From Spirabiliibacterium falconis (GTDB lineage: Bacteria > Pseudomonadota > Gammaproteobacteria > Enterobacterales > Pasteurellaceae), in contig NZ_JABMIJ010000006.1 of assembly GCF_014885015.1 (NCBI RefSeq), positions 1-64,000 of the forward strand: DNA of 64,000 nt, read 5' to 3'. Shown here in pieces: positions 27,261-37,175 of this stretch. Both the position numbers and the translations under genes were made by a program. How positions within the stretch are numbered: position 1 is the stretch's first letter; each line of letters opens with the position of its first letter. The notes beneath the pieces are model-generated. The model made no database searches and was not told where the DNA came from. It saw only the letters and a program-made list of their open reading frames with translations.

Positions 27261-28931
27261 TTATTTTGCAATACGTTTATATTTCATGCGTTTTGGTTCA
27301 ACGGCATCAGCACCAAACGTTTTCTTCTTCCATTCCTCATAATCTGAGAAATTGCCTTCATAGAAGGTGACTTCACCTTCATCGCCGTAGTCTAAAATAT
27401 GGGTTGCAATGCGGTCTAAGAACCAGCGGTCATGGGAAATAACCAATGCACAACCTGGGAACTCTAAAATCGCATTTTCCAACGCACGCAGTGTTTCTAC
27501 GTCAAGGTCGTTGGTCGGTTCGTCGAGTAATAACACATTACCGCCCGCTTGTAATAATTTGGCTAAATGCAATCGACCTCGCTCACCACCTGAGAGTTCG
27601 CCGACACGTTTTTGTTGATCGACACCTTTAAAATTAAAGCGACCTACATATGCACGGCTTGGAATTTCAAAATTTCCGATTTTCATAATGTCCAAACCAT
27701 TTGATACCTCTTCCCAAACGGTTTTTGTATCATCCATTTCATCACGGAATTGATCGACACATGCCAGCGTTACAGTTTCGCCGACGATAATCTCACCACT
27801 GTCGGGTTGCTCTTGACCAGATAGCATTCTAAATAATGTGGATTTTCCTGCACCATTAGCACCGATAATACCAACAATCGCCCCTTTCGGAATCGTGAAA
27901 GACAAATCATCAATCAAAGTGCGGTTGCCATAGCTTTTGCTAAGGTTTTTCACTTCAATGACTTTATCGCCCAAACGTTCACCCGGTGGAATAAAGAGCT
28001 CATTGGTTTCATTGCGTTTTTGATATTCGCTAGAATTAAGCTCTTCAAAGCGAGCCATACGTGCTTTGCTTTTCGCTTGGCGACCTTTTGGATTTTGGCG
28101 AACCCATTCAAGTTCTTTCTCAATGGATTTTTGACGCGCACTTTCGCTGGCGGCTTCTTGCGCAAGCCGTTTTTCTTTTTGCTCCAACCAAGATGAATAA
28201 TTTCCTTCCCAAGGAATGCCTTCACCACGATCAAGCTCTAAAATCCAGCCCGCTACGTTGTCTAGGAAGTAGCGATCGTGGGTAATGGCAACCACAGTCC
28301 CTTCATAATCATGCAAGAAACGCTCTAACCATGCAACGGATTCGGCATCTAAATGGTTGGTTGGCTCATCAAGTAAGAGCATATCAGGTTTTTCTAATAA
28401 TAAGCGGCACAACGCAACACGGCGACGTTCCCCCCCTGAGAGGTTTTCAATTTTTGCCTCCCAATCAGGTAGGCGTAAAGCATCAGCGGCTCGTTCAAGC
28501 TGGTTATCGAGATTGTGTCCATCATGCGCTTGAATGATGGCTTCTAACTCGGCTTGTTCGGCTGCTAACGCATCAAAATCAGCATCGGGATCGGCATAAG
28601 CAGCATAAACGTGGTCCAAACGTGAAAGTGCGGTTTTTACTTCACTGACGGCTTCTTCGATCGCCTCTTTTACTGTTTGTTGCGGGTCAAGTTTGGGTTC
28701 TTGCGGTAAATAGCCTATTTTAATGCCAGGTTGTGGGCGAGCTTCACCTTCAATGTCTTTATCGATACCCGCCATAATGCGTAGTAGCGTTGATTTTCCT
28801 GCGCCATTTAAGCCTAACACGCCGATTTTTGCGCCTGGAAAAAAGCTCAGGGAAATATTTTTCAAAATGTGTCGTTTTGGTGGGACAACTTTGCCCACAC
28901 GGTGCATAGTATAAACAAATTGGGTTGACAT
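27261..28931 (-). CDS. ettA: Energy-dependent translational throttle protein EttA
   Basis: A 556-residue ABC-F protein with two ATP-binding domains: Walker A GLNGAGKST near 39 and GANGAGKST in the second half, signatures LSGGERRR and LSGGERGR, and two DEPTN Walker B motifs. It begins MSTQFVYTMHRVGKVVPPKR, nearly as in E. coli EttA (555 residues). EttA binds the ribosomal E site and gates entry into elongation by energy state. The third-codon ATG at 28931 is chosen over 28937 by homology. No membrane domain is present. Confidence 0.95.
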   Translation of the reverse strand: MSTQFVYTMHRVGKVVPPKRHILKNISLSFFPGAKIGVLGLNGAGKSTLLRIMAGIDKDIEGEARPQPGIKIGYLPQEPKLDPQQTVKEAIEEAVSEVKTALSRLDHVYAAYADPDADFDALAAEQAELEAIIQAHDGHNLDNQLERAADALRLPDWEAKIENLSGGERRRVALCRLLLEKPDMLLLDEPTNHLDAESVAWLERFLHDYEGTVVAITHDRYFLDNVAGWILELDRGEGIPWEGNYSSWLEQKEKRLAQEAASESARQKSIEKELEWVRQNPKGRQAKSKARMARFEELNSSEYQKRNETNELFIPPGERLGDKVIEVKNLSKSYGNRTLIDDLSFTIPKGAIVGIIGANGAGKSTLFRMLSGQEQPDSGEIIVGETVTLACVDQFRDEMDDTKTVWEEVSNGLDIMKIGNFEIPSRAYVGRFNFKGVDQQKRVGELSGGERGRLHLAKLLQAGGNVLLLDEPTNDLDVETLRALENAILEFPGCALVISHDRWFLDRIATHILDYGDEGEVTFYEGNFSDYEEWKKKTFGADAVEPKRMKYKRIAK

Positions 28932-28976
28932 AATCATTCCGTTTTGGTGATGTGAAAAATGCTGTTATTCTAACGT

Positions 28977-29017
28977 AAAAGTGCGGTTTAGGCTAGAAAG
29001 TAGGATGACCGCACTTT
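28977..29017 (-). terminator. USS pair after yrbG
   Basis: AAAAGTGCGGT and ACCGCACTTT face each other across 20 bases immediately downstream of the yrbG stop on the minus strand. The wide loop makes termination less certain than at the tighter pairs. Confidence 0.45.
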
Positions 29018-29019
29018 GA

Positions 29020-29982
29020 TTATCTAAGAGTGAGGAAAATATAGCCATTATAGGCAATATAACAGAGGAGCAATAATACCCCAGCCCAGCGATGAATATG
29101 CCCACTTGGTGCGCGATAGCGATAACCAATGACAAATAGCAGTAAGGTGAGCAGTAGCATCACAGGCATATCGCGATAAACCACATCAAACCCTGCGTGC
29201 ATCGGTTTAATCGTGCCAGCCAGCCCTACCACAGCAAGCGTGTTGAACATATTTGAGCCGATCACATTGCCGAGAGCCAGATCGTGCTGTTGCTGACGAG
29301 CAGCAGAGATAGAGGAGGCCAGCTCAGGCAAGGAAGTGCCAATCGCAATGACCGTTAAACCAATAATTAAATCGCTTACGCCAAGTGCTTGTGCGATATA
29401 CACTGCGCCCCATACCAATAATTGCGAGCTGGCGACTAGCAAGAGTAATCCAACACAGAGCAACAAGAGAGCTTTTCCAAGACTAAGTGAGGGATCAATT
29501 GTGATTTCATCTTGCGGGAGATATTTTGCACGTAGCCCTTGATAAATACTCCACGCCATAAATGCGACGAATAGCAGTAATAGCATGATACCATCAAAGC
29601 GTGATACGTTGCCGTCGTAGAGTAAGCCGATGGAGATGAGTGTAACCAGTAAAAGTAAGGGAAGCTCTTTGCGTAGGGTTGCGGGAGCGACTAAAATGGG
29701 GCTAATAATTGCCGTAACCCCTAAGATTAAAGCCAAATTGGCGATGTTTGAGCCATAAGCATTGCCCAGTGCAATACCTGGCGTACCTTCAATTGCAGAG
29801 GTGACGGAAACGACGATTTCAGGGGCAGAAGTACCGAACCCGATAATTAACATGCCAATTAAAATTTTCGGCATACCGAAATGATTGGCAACCGCACTTG
29901 AGCCTTCCACGAAGCGATCGGCACTCCACACCAAGACAGCAAGTCCGATGATGATAGCGAGAATGGCAAATATAAGCATCAT
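29020..29982 (-). CDS. yrbG: Calcium/sodium antiporter, YrbG family
   Basis: A 320-residue CaCA-family exchanger with about ten membrane segments. The two alpha repeats show the family motifs: GFGTSAPEIVVS near 48 and AIGTSLPELASS near 210, each with the ion-binding Glu. It exchanges Na+ or H+ for Ca2+. ATG 29982 follows AAGGA at eight bases; a longer frame to 30003 has no support. It stands alone between a USS pair and the tRNA-Asn terminator. Confidence 0.87.
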   Translation of the reverse strand: MMLIFAILAIIIGLAVLVWSADRFVEGSSAVANHFGMPKILIGMLIIGFGTSAPEIVVSVTSAIEGTPGIALGNAYGSNIANLALILGVTAIISPILVAPATLRKELPLLLLVTLISIGLLYDGNVSRFDGIMLLLLFVAFMAWSIYQGLRAKYLPQDEITIDPSLSLGKALLLLCVGLLLLVASSQLLVWGAVYIAQALGVSDLIIGLTVIAIGTSLPELASSISAARQQQHDLALGNVIGSNMFNTLAVVGLAGTIKPMHAGFDVVYRDMPVMLLLTLLLFVIGYRYRAPSGHIHRWAGVLLLLCYIAYNGYIFLTLR

Positions 29983-30027
29983 TAGCGTTATCCTTAAATA
30001 CAAAAGTGCGGTTTTAGATAAAAATAA

Positions 30028-30056
30028 AGCCCGTAATTGAAAGACAATTAAGGGCT
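30028..30056 (-). terminator. Terminator after tRNA-Asn
   Basis: On the minus strand AGCCCTTAATTG, five bases, CAATTACGGGCT and then TTATTTTT: a 12-base stem with one mismatch and a T-rich tail, about 70 bases beyond the tRNA 3' end. Confidence 0.75.
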
Positions 30057-30124
30057 AAGCTCTATTGGCTATAAAAAGCATTTTACAAAAGGAGACAAAT
30101 AAAAAGCCAACCAATAGAGAAAAA

Positions 30125-30200
30125 TGGCTCCTCCTGCTGGACTTGAACCAGCGACATACGGATTAACAGTCCGCCGTTCTACCGACTGAACTAAGGAGGA
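30125..30200 (-). tRNA. tRNA-Asn (GTT)
   Basis: A 76-base tRNA read from the minus strand. The acceptor TCCTCCT pairs with AGGAGGA, followed by G and an encoded CCA; the D arm contains AGTTCAGTCGGTAGA; the anticodon loop is CTGTTAA with GTT; the T loop is TTCAAGT. It is close to E. coli tRNA-Asn over most of its length. A terminator lies downstream. Confidence 0.95.
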
Positions 30201-30664
30201 ATAAATTTTGTTATCGCATTACGATTAAGGCTGGCTATCTTAGTGATTTCTCATGGGCTTGTCAAGCCTGAAAAGTCAAAAAATGTCAGATCACCAACTG
30301 CAATTTTATATCCACATGAGCTGTGGATAACATTGTGGATTAGTTTTATGATAATCCTGCGAATAGTAGAAATAATCGGGCTTAAAAGCATGCGAATAAA
30401 ATTTGATTATAAAATAACTTTTTGTTACTTATCAATAAGATATAAAAAATCCAGTCTTTTTTTAAGAATTTTTTTGCAAAATTTGAAGTAGAACACTTGA
30501 CATTAAAAAGACTGTGCAAAACGCACATTTTTGTTTTCGTTTTTTAATCGTTTCAGCACCATTTATACCGCACTTTAGGTAGTGTCGATGCTGAATAACT
30601 GCGATAAGAATTTTCAAAAAAACTATGCTAAAATCATTTAAATTTTTTTGTCATTGAGTAACAC
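30201..30664. promoter_or_regulatory. Gap between tRNA-Asn and uvrB
   Basis: This 464 bp AT-rich gap holds the tRNA-Asn promoter (minus strand), a three-box DnaA cluster near 30308-30342, a TTGACA at 30497, and a TGTGC-AAAAC-GCACA hairpin with a T-rich tail at 30513-30532. No LexA box with both half-sites was found near uvrB. No protein gene is evident. Confidence 0.6.
30308..30342. promoter_or_regulatory. Cluster of three DnaA boxes
   Basis: One perfect box TGTGGATAA (30322-30330, complement of TTATCCACA) is flanked by ATATCCACA (30308-30316) and TGTGGATTA (30334-30342), each one mismatch away. The first faces opposite to the other two. Three boxes in 35 bases are far above chance in DNA of this composition. 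Confidence 0.7.
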
Positions 30665-32707
30665 ATGTCGAAAACGCACTTAAAAGCCAAACCCTTTAAA
30701 TTACACAGCGAATTTTCGCCCTCAGGCGATCAGCCGCAAGCAATAGAAAAAATCATTGAGGGCTTAGAAAATGGCTTGGCGCATCAAACCTTGTTAGGGG
30801 TGACGGGATCGGGTAAAACATTCACGATGGCTAATGTGATTGCTCGCCTTAACCGCCCAGCGATGGTGTTTGCACCGAATAAAACGCTTGCCGCACAACT
30901 TTATGCTGAAATGAAAGCGTTTTTTCCTGAAAACGCGGTGGAGTATTTCGTATCGTATTATGATTACTATCAACCCGAGGCCTATGTACCTGCCAGCGAT
31001 ACATTTATTGAAAAAGATGCTTCGATAAACGATCAAATTGAGCAAATGCGCCTATCGGCGACCAAATCTTTTCTTGAACGGCGAGATACCATCGTGGTGG
31101 CATCCGTGTCAGCCATTTATGGTTTGGGTGATCCTGATTCCTATTTGAAAATGATGCTCCATCTGCAAGCTGGGGAAATCATCAACCAGCGTGATATTTT
31201 AACTCGACTGGCTGAATTGCAATACACCCGCAACGATCAAGCCTTTCAGCGGAGCACCTTCCGTGTGCGTGGGGAGGTGATCGACATCTTCCCCGCCGAG
31301 TCGGAAGACGAAGCACTACGGGTTGAGTTATTTGATGATGAAATTGAACGACTGAGCTTATTTGACCCGCTCACTGGTCATAATTTTGGAGCTATTCCAC
31401 GTTACACCATTTACCCGAAAACGCACTATGTTACCCCACGGGAGCGCATTTTGCAGGCGATTGAACACATAAAACAAGAGCTTGCCGAACGGCGTGAATA
31501 TTTGTTGAAAGAAAATAAACTGCTTGAAGAGCAGCGCATCACGCAGCGCACCCAGTTCGACATTGAAATGATGAACGAGCTTGGTTATTGCTCGGGGATC
31601 GAAAACTATTCCCGTTACCTTTCAGGGCGTAAAGCAGGCGAGCCACCGCCGACGCTATTTGATTATTTACCCGCCGATGGTTTGCTTTTTATTGATGAAT
31701 CTCACGTTACCATTCCGCAAATTGGGGGGATGTATCGTGGCGACCGTTCTCGTAAAGAAACCTTAGTAGAATATGGTTTTCGCTTGCCGTCCGCGCTGGA
31801 TAATCGCCCGCTGAAATTTGAAGAATTTGAGCGTCTTGCGCCGCAAACCATTTATATTTCTGCCACACCAGGGTCTTACGAGCTGGAAAAATCAGGCGGT
31901 GAGGTGATCGACCAAGTGGTACGCCCAACGGGGTTACTCGATCCCGTGTTGGAAGTGCGCCCAGTGTCCACCCAAGTTGACGATTTATTATCTGAAATTA
32001 AAGTGCGGTCAGATAATCATGAGCGTGTGTTAGTAACTACATTAACAAAACGCATGGCAGAAGATTTAACGGATTACTTAGAAGAACACAATGTGCGAGT
32101 TCGCTATTTGCACTCTGATATTGATACCGTCGAGCGTGTCGAAATTATCCGTGATTTACGACTTGGTGAGTTTGATGTATTGGTTGGGATTAACTTACTG
32201 CGTGAAGGATTGGATATTCCAGAAGTGTCGCTGGTCGCTATTTTGGATGCTGATAAAGAGGGCTTTTTGCGTTCGGAGCGTTCGCTGATTCAAACCATTG
32301 GCCGTGCTGCGCGCAACCTAAACGGCAAAGCGATTTTATATGCTGACACCATTACCCATTCTATGCGGAAAGCCATTGACGAAACAGAGCGGCGGCGTGA
32401 AAAACAGATGGCATTTAATGCAGAACATGGTCTCACACCGCAAGCACTGAATAAAAAAGTCGGTGAATTGCTTGATATTGGGCAAGGCGGCTCACGCAAA
32501 AGCAAACAAAAAGGACAACATAAACAAAAATTGGCCGAATTGGTGGCGAATAGTCTTGATATGCCGAAAAATGCCAAAGAATTTGAACAACAGATCAAAA
32601 AACTTGAGCAACAAATGTATCACCATGCTCAAAACTTGGAGTTTGAACAAGCTGCCGCCGTGCGTGACCAACTCCACCAACTGCGGGAGCAGTTTGTAAA
32701 ACTGTAA
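30665..32707 (+). CDS. uvrB: Excinuclease ABC subunit B
   Basis: A 680-residue helicase-like subunit of UvrABC nucleotide excision repair, loading on damage and recruiting UvrC. Walker [11 protein letters not shown] lies near 44-53, the beta-hairpin region [12 protein letters not shown] near 100 and DESH in helicase motif II near 340; the C-terminal UVR coiled-coil domain ([20 protein letters not shown]) ends the protein. Length and order match the E. coli enzyme. Nine bases separate it from hrpA, so the two are probably cotranscribed. Confidence 0.96.
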   Translation: MSKTHLKAKPFKLHSEFSPSGDQPQAIEKIIEGLENGLAHQTLLGVTGSGKTFTMANVIARLNRPAMVFAPNKTLAAQLYAEMKAFFPENAVEYFVSYYDYYQPEAYVPASDTFIEKDASINDQIEQMRLSATKSFLERRDTIVVASVSAIYGLGDPDSYLKMMLHLQAGEIINQRDILTRLAELQYTRNDQAFQRSTFRVRGEVIDIFPAESEDEALRVELFDDEIERLSLFDPLTGHNFGAIPRYTIYPKTHYVTPRERILQAIEHIKQELAERREYLLKENKLLEEQRITQRTQFDIEMMNELGYCSGIENYSRYLSGRKAGEPPPTLFDYLPADGLLFIDESHVTIPQIGGMYRGDRSRKETLVEYGFRLPSALDNRPLKFEEFERLAPQTIYISATPGSYELEKSGGEVIDQVVRPTGLLDPVLEVRPVSTQVDDLLSEIKVRSDNHERVLVTTLTKRMAEDLTDYLEEHNVRVRYLHSDIDTVERVEIIRDLRLGEFDVLVGINLLREGLDIPEVSLVAILDADKEGFLRSERSLIQTIGRAARNLNGKAILYADTITHSMRKAIDETERRREKQMAFNAEHGLTPQALNKKVGELLDIGQGGSRKSKQKGQHKQKLAELVANSLDMPKNAKEFEQQIKKLEQQMYHHAQNLEFEQAAAVRDQLHQLREQFVKL

Positions 32708-32716
32708 CGGATAACG

Positions 32717-35700
32717 ATGAAACAGGAAAAAAACAAAAAAATGAAAGTGCGGTCTGACGTATCGCCGATGCAACAAACATTACTTTCGCAGCTTGATGAT
32801 GTGATGTTGGCTGACAAACAACGTTTACGGCGGCGGATTTTGGGCATGGCAAAAGTGCCTGAAGGCGGACAAAGTGCGGTGGCCGCTGAGATTGTGCGGG
32901 ATATTGAACACGCACAACAGCGTTTGTCACAGCGACAAACCGCACTTTGTATCGAATACCCTGATTTGCCTGTCAGTGCACGACGTGAGGAAATTTTAAA
33001 CACCATTCGAGATCATCAAGTGGTGATTATCGCAGGGGAAACAGGCTCGGGGAAAACCACGCAGCTGCCGAAAATGTGCCTCGAACTCGGGCTTGGCACT
33101 AGGGGGATGATTGGGCACACGCAGCCACGACGAATTGCCGCACGCTCGGTTGCCACGCGTATTGCCGACGAGCTGAAGTCGCCACTGGGCGAGTTGGTGG
33201 GGTTTAAAGTGCGGTTTAGCGATCACGTCAGTGATCATTCACGCATTAAATTGATGACCGATGGGATTTTGCTGGCAGAAATTCAGCAAGATCGTTTTTT
33301 GAATGCCTATGATACGTTGATCATTGACGAAGCTCATGAGCGTAGTTTGAACAATGATTTTATTTTAGGCTATCTCAAACAATTGTTGCCTAAACGTCCA
33401 GATTTGAAGGTGATTATTACCTCGGCGACCATTGATGTGGAGCGGTTTTCAAAGCATTTTAATCATGCGCCGATCATTGAAGTGTCAGGGCGTACCTATC
33501 CTGTGGAAGTGCGTTATCGTCCATTGACAGACAATGACGACGGCGATCAAATTCAAGGCATTTTAGCCGCTGTTGATGAATTGCAACGAGAAGGGCGAGG
33601 TGATATTTTGGTGTTTTTAAGCGGAGAGCGGGAGATTCGCGACACCGCCGAGGCACTAGCTAAGCATCAGCTTAAGCACACCGAGATTTTACCACTTTAT
33701 GCTCGCCTTTCGGCACAAGAGCAGAATAAAATTTTCCACCCAACGGGAAGTAACCGCATTGTGTTGGCGACTAACGTAGCGGAAACCTCGCTGACGGTGC
33801 CAGGCATTAAATATGTGATTGACCCAGGTACTGCACGCATTTCACGTTATAGCTACCGCACTAAAGTGCAACGTCTGCCGATTGAGGCGATTTCGCAAGC
33901 CAGTGCCAATCAGCGTAAAGGTCGCTGTGGGCGGGTGAGTGAGGGGATTTGTATTCGCCTTTATTCTGAAGAGGATTTCAACGCACGCCCTGAATTTACC
34001 GATCCTGAAATTTTACGCACCAATCTAGCGTCGGTGATTTTGCAAATGACCGCACTTGGGCTGGATGACATTGAGAAATTCCCTTTCGTGGATGCCCCCG
34101 ATAGACGTTATATTCAAGATGGCATCAAGCTGCTTGAAGAGCTGCAAGCATTCAAAACCATTAAAACCCGTGTGGGGGATAAACGTATCTTGACTGAGGA
34201 CGGCAAGCGATTGGCGACGTTGCCAATTGATCCGCGCTTGGGGAAAATGGTGCTAAGTGCGGTCAAGTTTAGTAGCCTGCGTGAGATTATGATTATCGTC
34301 GCTGCGTTATCCATTCAGGATGTGCGAGAACGTCCGCAAGAAAAGCAACAAGCCGCAGATGAAAAACACCGTAGGTTCTTAGATGAACGCTCAGATTTTA
34401 TGGCGTATCTGAATTTGTGGGAGTATTTGCAAACCCAGCAAAAAGCGTTGAGCAATAATCAATTCCGTAAATTGTGCCGTGCGGAATTTTTGAATTATTT
34501 ACGCATTCGTGAATGGCAAGATATTTATCACCAACTGCGCTTAAGCGTGCGTGAAATGGGGCTGCATATCAACAGTGTGCCTGCCGATTATGCTGCAATA
34601 CACCACGCATTATTGACAGGATTACTTTCTCACATTGGCATGAAAGAGGCTGAAAAACAGCAATATCTTGGGGCTCGCAACACACATTTTGCCATTTTTC
34701 CGAATTCTGCCCTGTTTAAGAAAAACCCAAAATGGGTTATCGTGGCGGAATTGGTGGAAACGAGCAAATTATGGGGACGGATTGCGGCGAAAATAGAGCC
34801 TGAGTGGATTGAGCCATTAGCACCGCACTTAGTTAAATCCAGCTTCAGTGAACCGCACTGGGAGAAAAATAAAGGGGCGGTTATTGCTCAGGAAAAAGTG
34901 GTGCTATATGGTTTGCCGATTGTGATGAATCGCCCTGTCAATTATGGTCGCATAGATCCCGTTGAAAGCCGAGAGATCTTTATTCAATCGGCACTTGTTG
35001 AGGGAAATTGGCATACCAAACACAAATTTTTTGCTCAGAATTTGAAGTTGATCCGTGAAATTGAAGATCTCGAGCACAAATCCCGTCGGCGAGATATTTT
35101 GGTGGACGAGCGAGAGTTGTTTGCGTTTTATGATCAGCGCATTGCGCCCGAAGTGGTCTCTCAAAAGCATTTTGACCGCTGGTGGCAACATGTCTCTAAA
35201 AGTCAACCTGAGTTGCTCAATTTTGAAAAATCCTTTTTAACCCGTGATGCTGCGCAAACGGTCAGCCAGCTTGACTTCCCGAATTTTTGGTATCAAGGAG
35301 ACATCAAACTCAAATTGAGTTATCAATTTGAGCCTGGAAGTGACGCAGATGGTGTAACGGTGCATATCCCGTTGGCATTACTTAATCAAATTGAGCCACA
35401 AGGATTTGATTGGCAAATTCCAGGGCTTCGCCGTGAGTTGGTGATCGCCTTAATTAAAGGATTGCCAAAATCATTACGTCGTAATTTTGTGCCTGCACCG
35501 AATTATGCGGAGGCTTTTTTAGGGCGTGCAGAGGCGATGTGTTCCCCACTAGTGGAAAGTTTAAGTTATGAGTTACGCCGTATGACAGGGGTTTTGGTGG
35601 ATGTGGATGAATGGAATTTTGCGCAATTACCTGCACATTTAAAAATGACATTTCGGGTTGTCGATGATAAAGGGCGGAAAATTCAAGAAAGTGCGGATCT

Positions 35701-36634
35701 GGATGCCTTGAAGTTTGCATTAAAAGATCAAGTGCAAGCAACACTTTCTGCGGTAGCAGATGAGGGTATTGAACAAAGCGGCATTCATATTTGGAATTTT
35801 GATACCTTACCGCACTTTTATCAGCAGAAAAAGCGGGGTTACAGTGTGAAAGCCTATCCCGCATTAGTTGATGAGCAAGATGCGGTTGGAATCAAATTAT
35901 TTGAAACCGAATTTGAGCAAATGTGCGCAATGCAAGCAGGATTACGCCGTTTATTGTTGCTCAATGTGCCATCACCGATTAAATATTTGCATGAAAAATT
36001 ACCGAATAAAGCGAAATTGGGGCTTTATTTTACGCCGTTTGGACAAGTGCTAGCTTTAATTGATGACTGCATTGCCTGTGCAGTGGATAAATTAATTGCG
36101 GATTTCGGCGGTGTGGTATGGCAAGAGGCGGAGTTTGAACGCTTGCGTGATCATGTTCGCGAGCATCTCAACGAGGTGACGGTGGATATTGCGCAGCAAG
36201 TTGAACAAATTTTAAGCCTTAATTTTCAAATTAGTAAACGGCTTAAAGGTAAGCTCGACTTCACGATGGCATTTGCCCTTTCAGATATTAAAGCTCAGCT
36301 TGCTGGGCTAATTTATCCGCACTTTGTGCAGCAAACAGGCTACGCTCGCTTGCCTGATGTTTTGCGCTATTTAAAAGCGGTAGAAAAACGGCTTGATAAA
36401 TTGGTTGTTGATGTTAATCGTGATCGTGCAAATATGTTGCGTGTTGAACGAGTTGCTCAGGCTTATCAACACTTGCTGGCAAAATTGCCAAAATCGAAGC
36501 CAATGCGTGATGAGGTGTTGGAAATTCGCTATATGATTGAAGAATTGCGTGTTAGTTTGTTTGCACAACAGCTTGGCACGCCGTATCCTATTTCAGATAA
36601 ACGGATTCTCAATACGATCAATGAACAAAGCTGA
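32717..36634 (+). CDS. hrpA: ATP-dependent RNA helicase HrpA
   Basis: A 1305-residue DEAH-box helicase. Motif I GETGSGKTTQ lies near 107, DEAH near 204 and SATID just after; the helicase-associated (HA2), OB and long DUF3418 C-terminal parts complete the expected length (E. coli HrpA is about 1300). It acts on RNA, with roles in mRNA processing and, by recent work in E. coli, rescue of stalled ribosomes. It follows uvrB closely. Several USS fall inside the gene without breaking the frame. Confidence 0.94.
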   Translation: MKQEKNKKMKVRSDVSPMQQTLLSQLDDVMLADKQRLRRRILGMAKVPEGGQSAVAAEIVRDIEHAQQRLSQRQTALCIEYPDLPVSARREEILNTIRDHQVVIIAGETGSGKTTQLPKMCLELGLGTRGMIGHTQPRRIAARSVATRIADELKSPLGELVGFKVRFSDHVSDHSRIKLMTDGILLAEIQQDRFLNAYDTLIIDEAHERSLNNDFILGYLKQLLPKRPDLKVIITSATIDVERFSKHFNHAPIIEVSGRTYPVEVRYRPLTDNDDGDQIQGILAAVDELQREGRGDILVFLSGEREIRDTAEALAKHQLKHTEILPLYARLSAQEQNKIFHPTGSNRIVLATNVAETSLTVPGIKYVIDPGTARISRYSYRTKVQRLPIEAISQASANQRKGRCGRVSEGICIRLYSEEDFNARPEFTDPEILRTNLASVILQMTALGLDDIEKFPFVDAPDRRYIQDGIKLLEELQAFKTIKTRVGDKRILTEDGKRLATLPIDPRLGKMVLSAVKFSSLREIMIIVAALSIQDVRERPQEKQQAADEKHRRFLDERSDFMAYLNLWEYLQTQQKALSNNQFRKLCRAEFLNYLRIREWQDIYHQLRLSVREMGLHINSVPADYAAIHHALLTGLLSHIGMKEAEKQQYLGARNTHFAIFPNSALFKKNPKWVIVAELVETSKLWGRIAAKIEPEWIEPLAPHLVKSSFSEPHWEKNKGAVIAQEKVVLYGLPIVMNRPVNYGRIDPVESREIFIQSALVEGNWHTKHKFFAQNLKLIREIEDLEHKSRRRDILVDERELFAFYDQRIAPEVVSQKHFDRWWQHVSKSQPELLNFEKSFLTRDAAQTVSQLDFPNFWYQGDIKLKLSYQFEPGSDADGVTVHIPLALLNQIEPQGFDWQIPGLRRELVIALIKGLPKSLRRNFVPAPNYAEAFLGRAEAMCSPLVESLSYELRRMTGVLVDVDEWNFAQLPAHLKMTFRVVDDKGRKIQESADLDALKFALKDQVQATLSAVADEGIEQSGIHIWNFDTLPHFYQQKKRGYSVKAYPALVDEQDAVGIKLFETEFEQMCAMQAGLRRLLLLNVPSPIKYLHEKLPNKAKLGLYFTPFGQVLALIDDCIACAVDKLIADFGGVVWQEAEFERLRDHVREHLNEVTVDIAQQVEQILSLNFQISKRLKGKLDFTMAFALSDIKAQLAGLIYPHFVQQTGYARLPDVLRYLKAVEKRLDKLVVDVNRDRANMLRVERVAQAYQHLLAKLPKSKPMRDEVLEIRYMIEELRVSLFAQQLGTPYPISDKRILNTINEQS

Positions 36635-36709
36635 CCGCACTTTGCATTTTTGCATGAAAAGTGCGAGCAATCTGTGTTATGTTGATCGTAAAAATGACAA
36701 GGAGAGAAT

Positions 36710-37174
36710 ATGCACTGCCCATTTTGTTCTGCCATTGATACCAAAGTGATCGACTCACGATTGGTATCTGATGGTTATCAGGTGCGCCGTCGGCGTGAAT
36801 GTCTTCAGTGCCGAGAGCGATTTACAACTTTTGAATCGGCGGAATTGATTATTCCTAAAGTGATTAAAAATAACGGTAATCGTGAGCCATTTGATGAAAA
36901 CAAATTGCGTTCTGGGCTTTCGCGGGCACTGGAAAAACGCCCCGTCAGTGAAGAAGATGTACAAAAAGCCGTTAATCATATCATTCACGAGTTGCAAGCC
37001 ACAGGTGAGCGAGAAGTGCCGAGTCAATTTGTGGGAACGCTAGTGATGAATGCACTGAAAAAATTGGATAAAGTAGCATATATCCGTTTTGCCTCGGTTT
37101 ATTTAAGTTTTGATGATATTCAGCAATTTGGTGATGAAATTGCCAAGCTGACAGAAGAGAGTGATAAGGATTAA
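36710..37174 (+). CDS. nrdR: Transcription repressor NrdR
   Basis: A 154-residue repressor of ribonucleotide reductase genes. The zinc finger has Cys3, Cys6, Cys31 and Cys34 (MHCPFC ... CLQC), followed by an ATP-cone domain (about 49-139) that senses ATP/dATP. AAGGAGAG precedes the start. In many gamma-proteobacteria nrdR lies directly before ribD, as here, where ribD starts one base after the nrdR stop. Confidence 0.95.
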   Translation: MHCPFCSAIDTKVIDSRLVSDGYQVRRRRECLQCRERFTTFESAELIIPKVIKNNGNREPFDENKLRSGLSRALEKRPVSEEDVQKAVNHIIHELQATGEREVPSQFVGTLVMNALKKLDKVAYIRFASVYLSFDDIQQFGDEIAKLTEESDKD

Positions 37175-37175
37175 C

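Noticed and set aside
30308-30342. Chromosomal origin of replication
   Set aside because: Three DnaA boxes alone are too few; there is no AT-rich 13-mer array of oriC type and no mnmG/dnaA/dnaN neighbours. The genes around it are uvrB and a tRNA.
30490-30664. LexA box before uvrB
   Set aside because: CTGTGCAAAACGCACAT has one half-site but the second ACAG is not at the proper spacing. No full CTGT-N8-ACAG was found.
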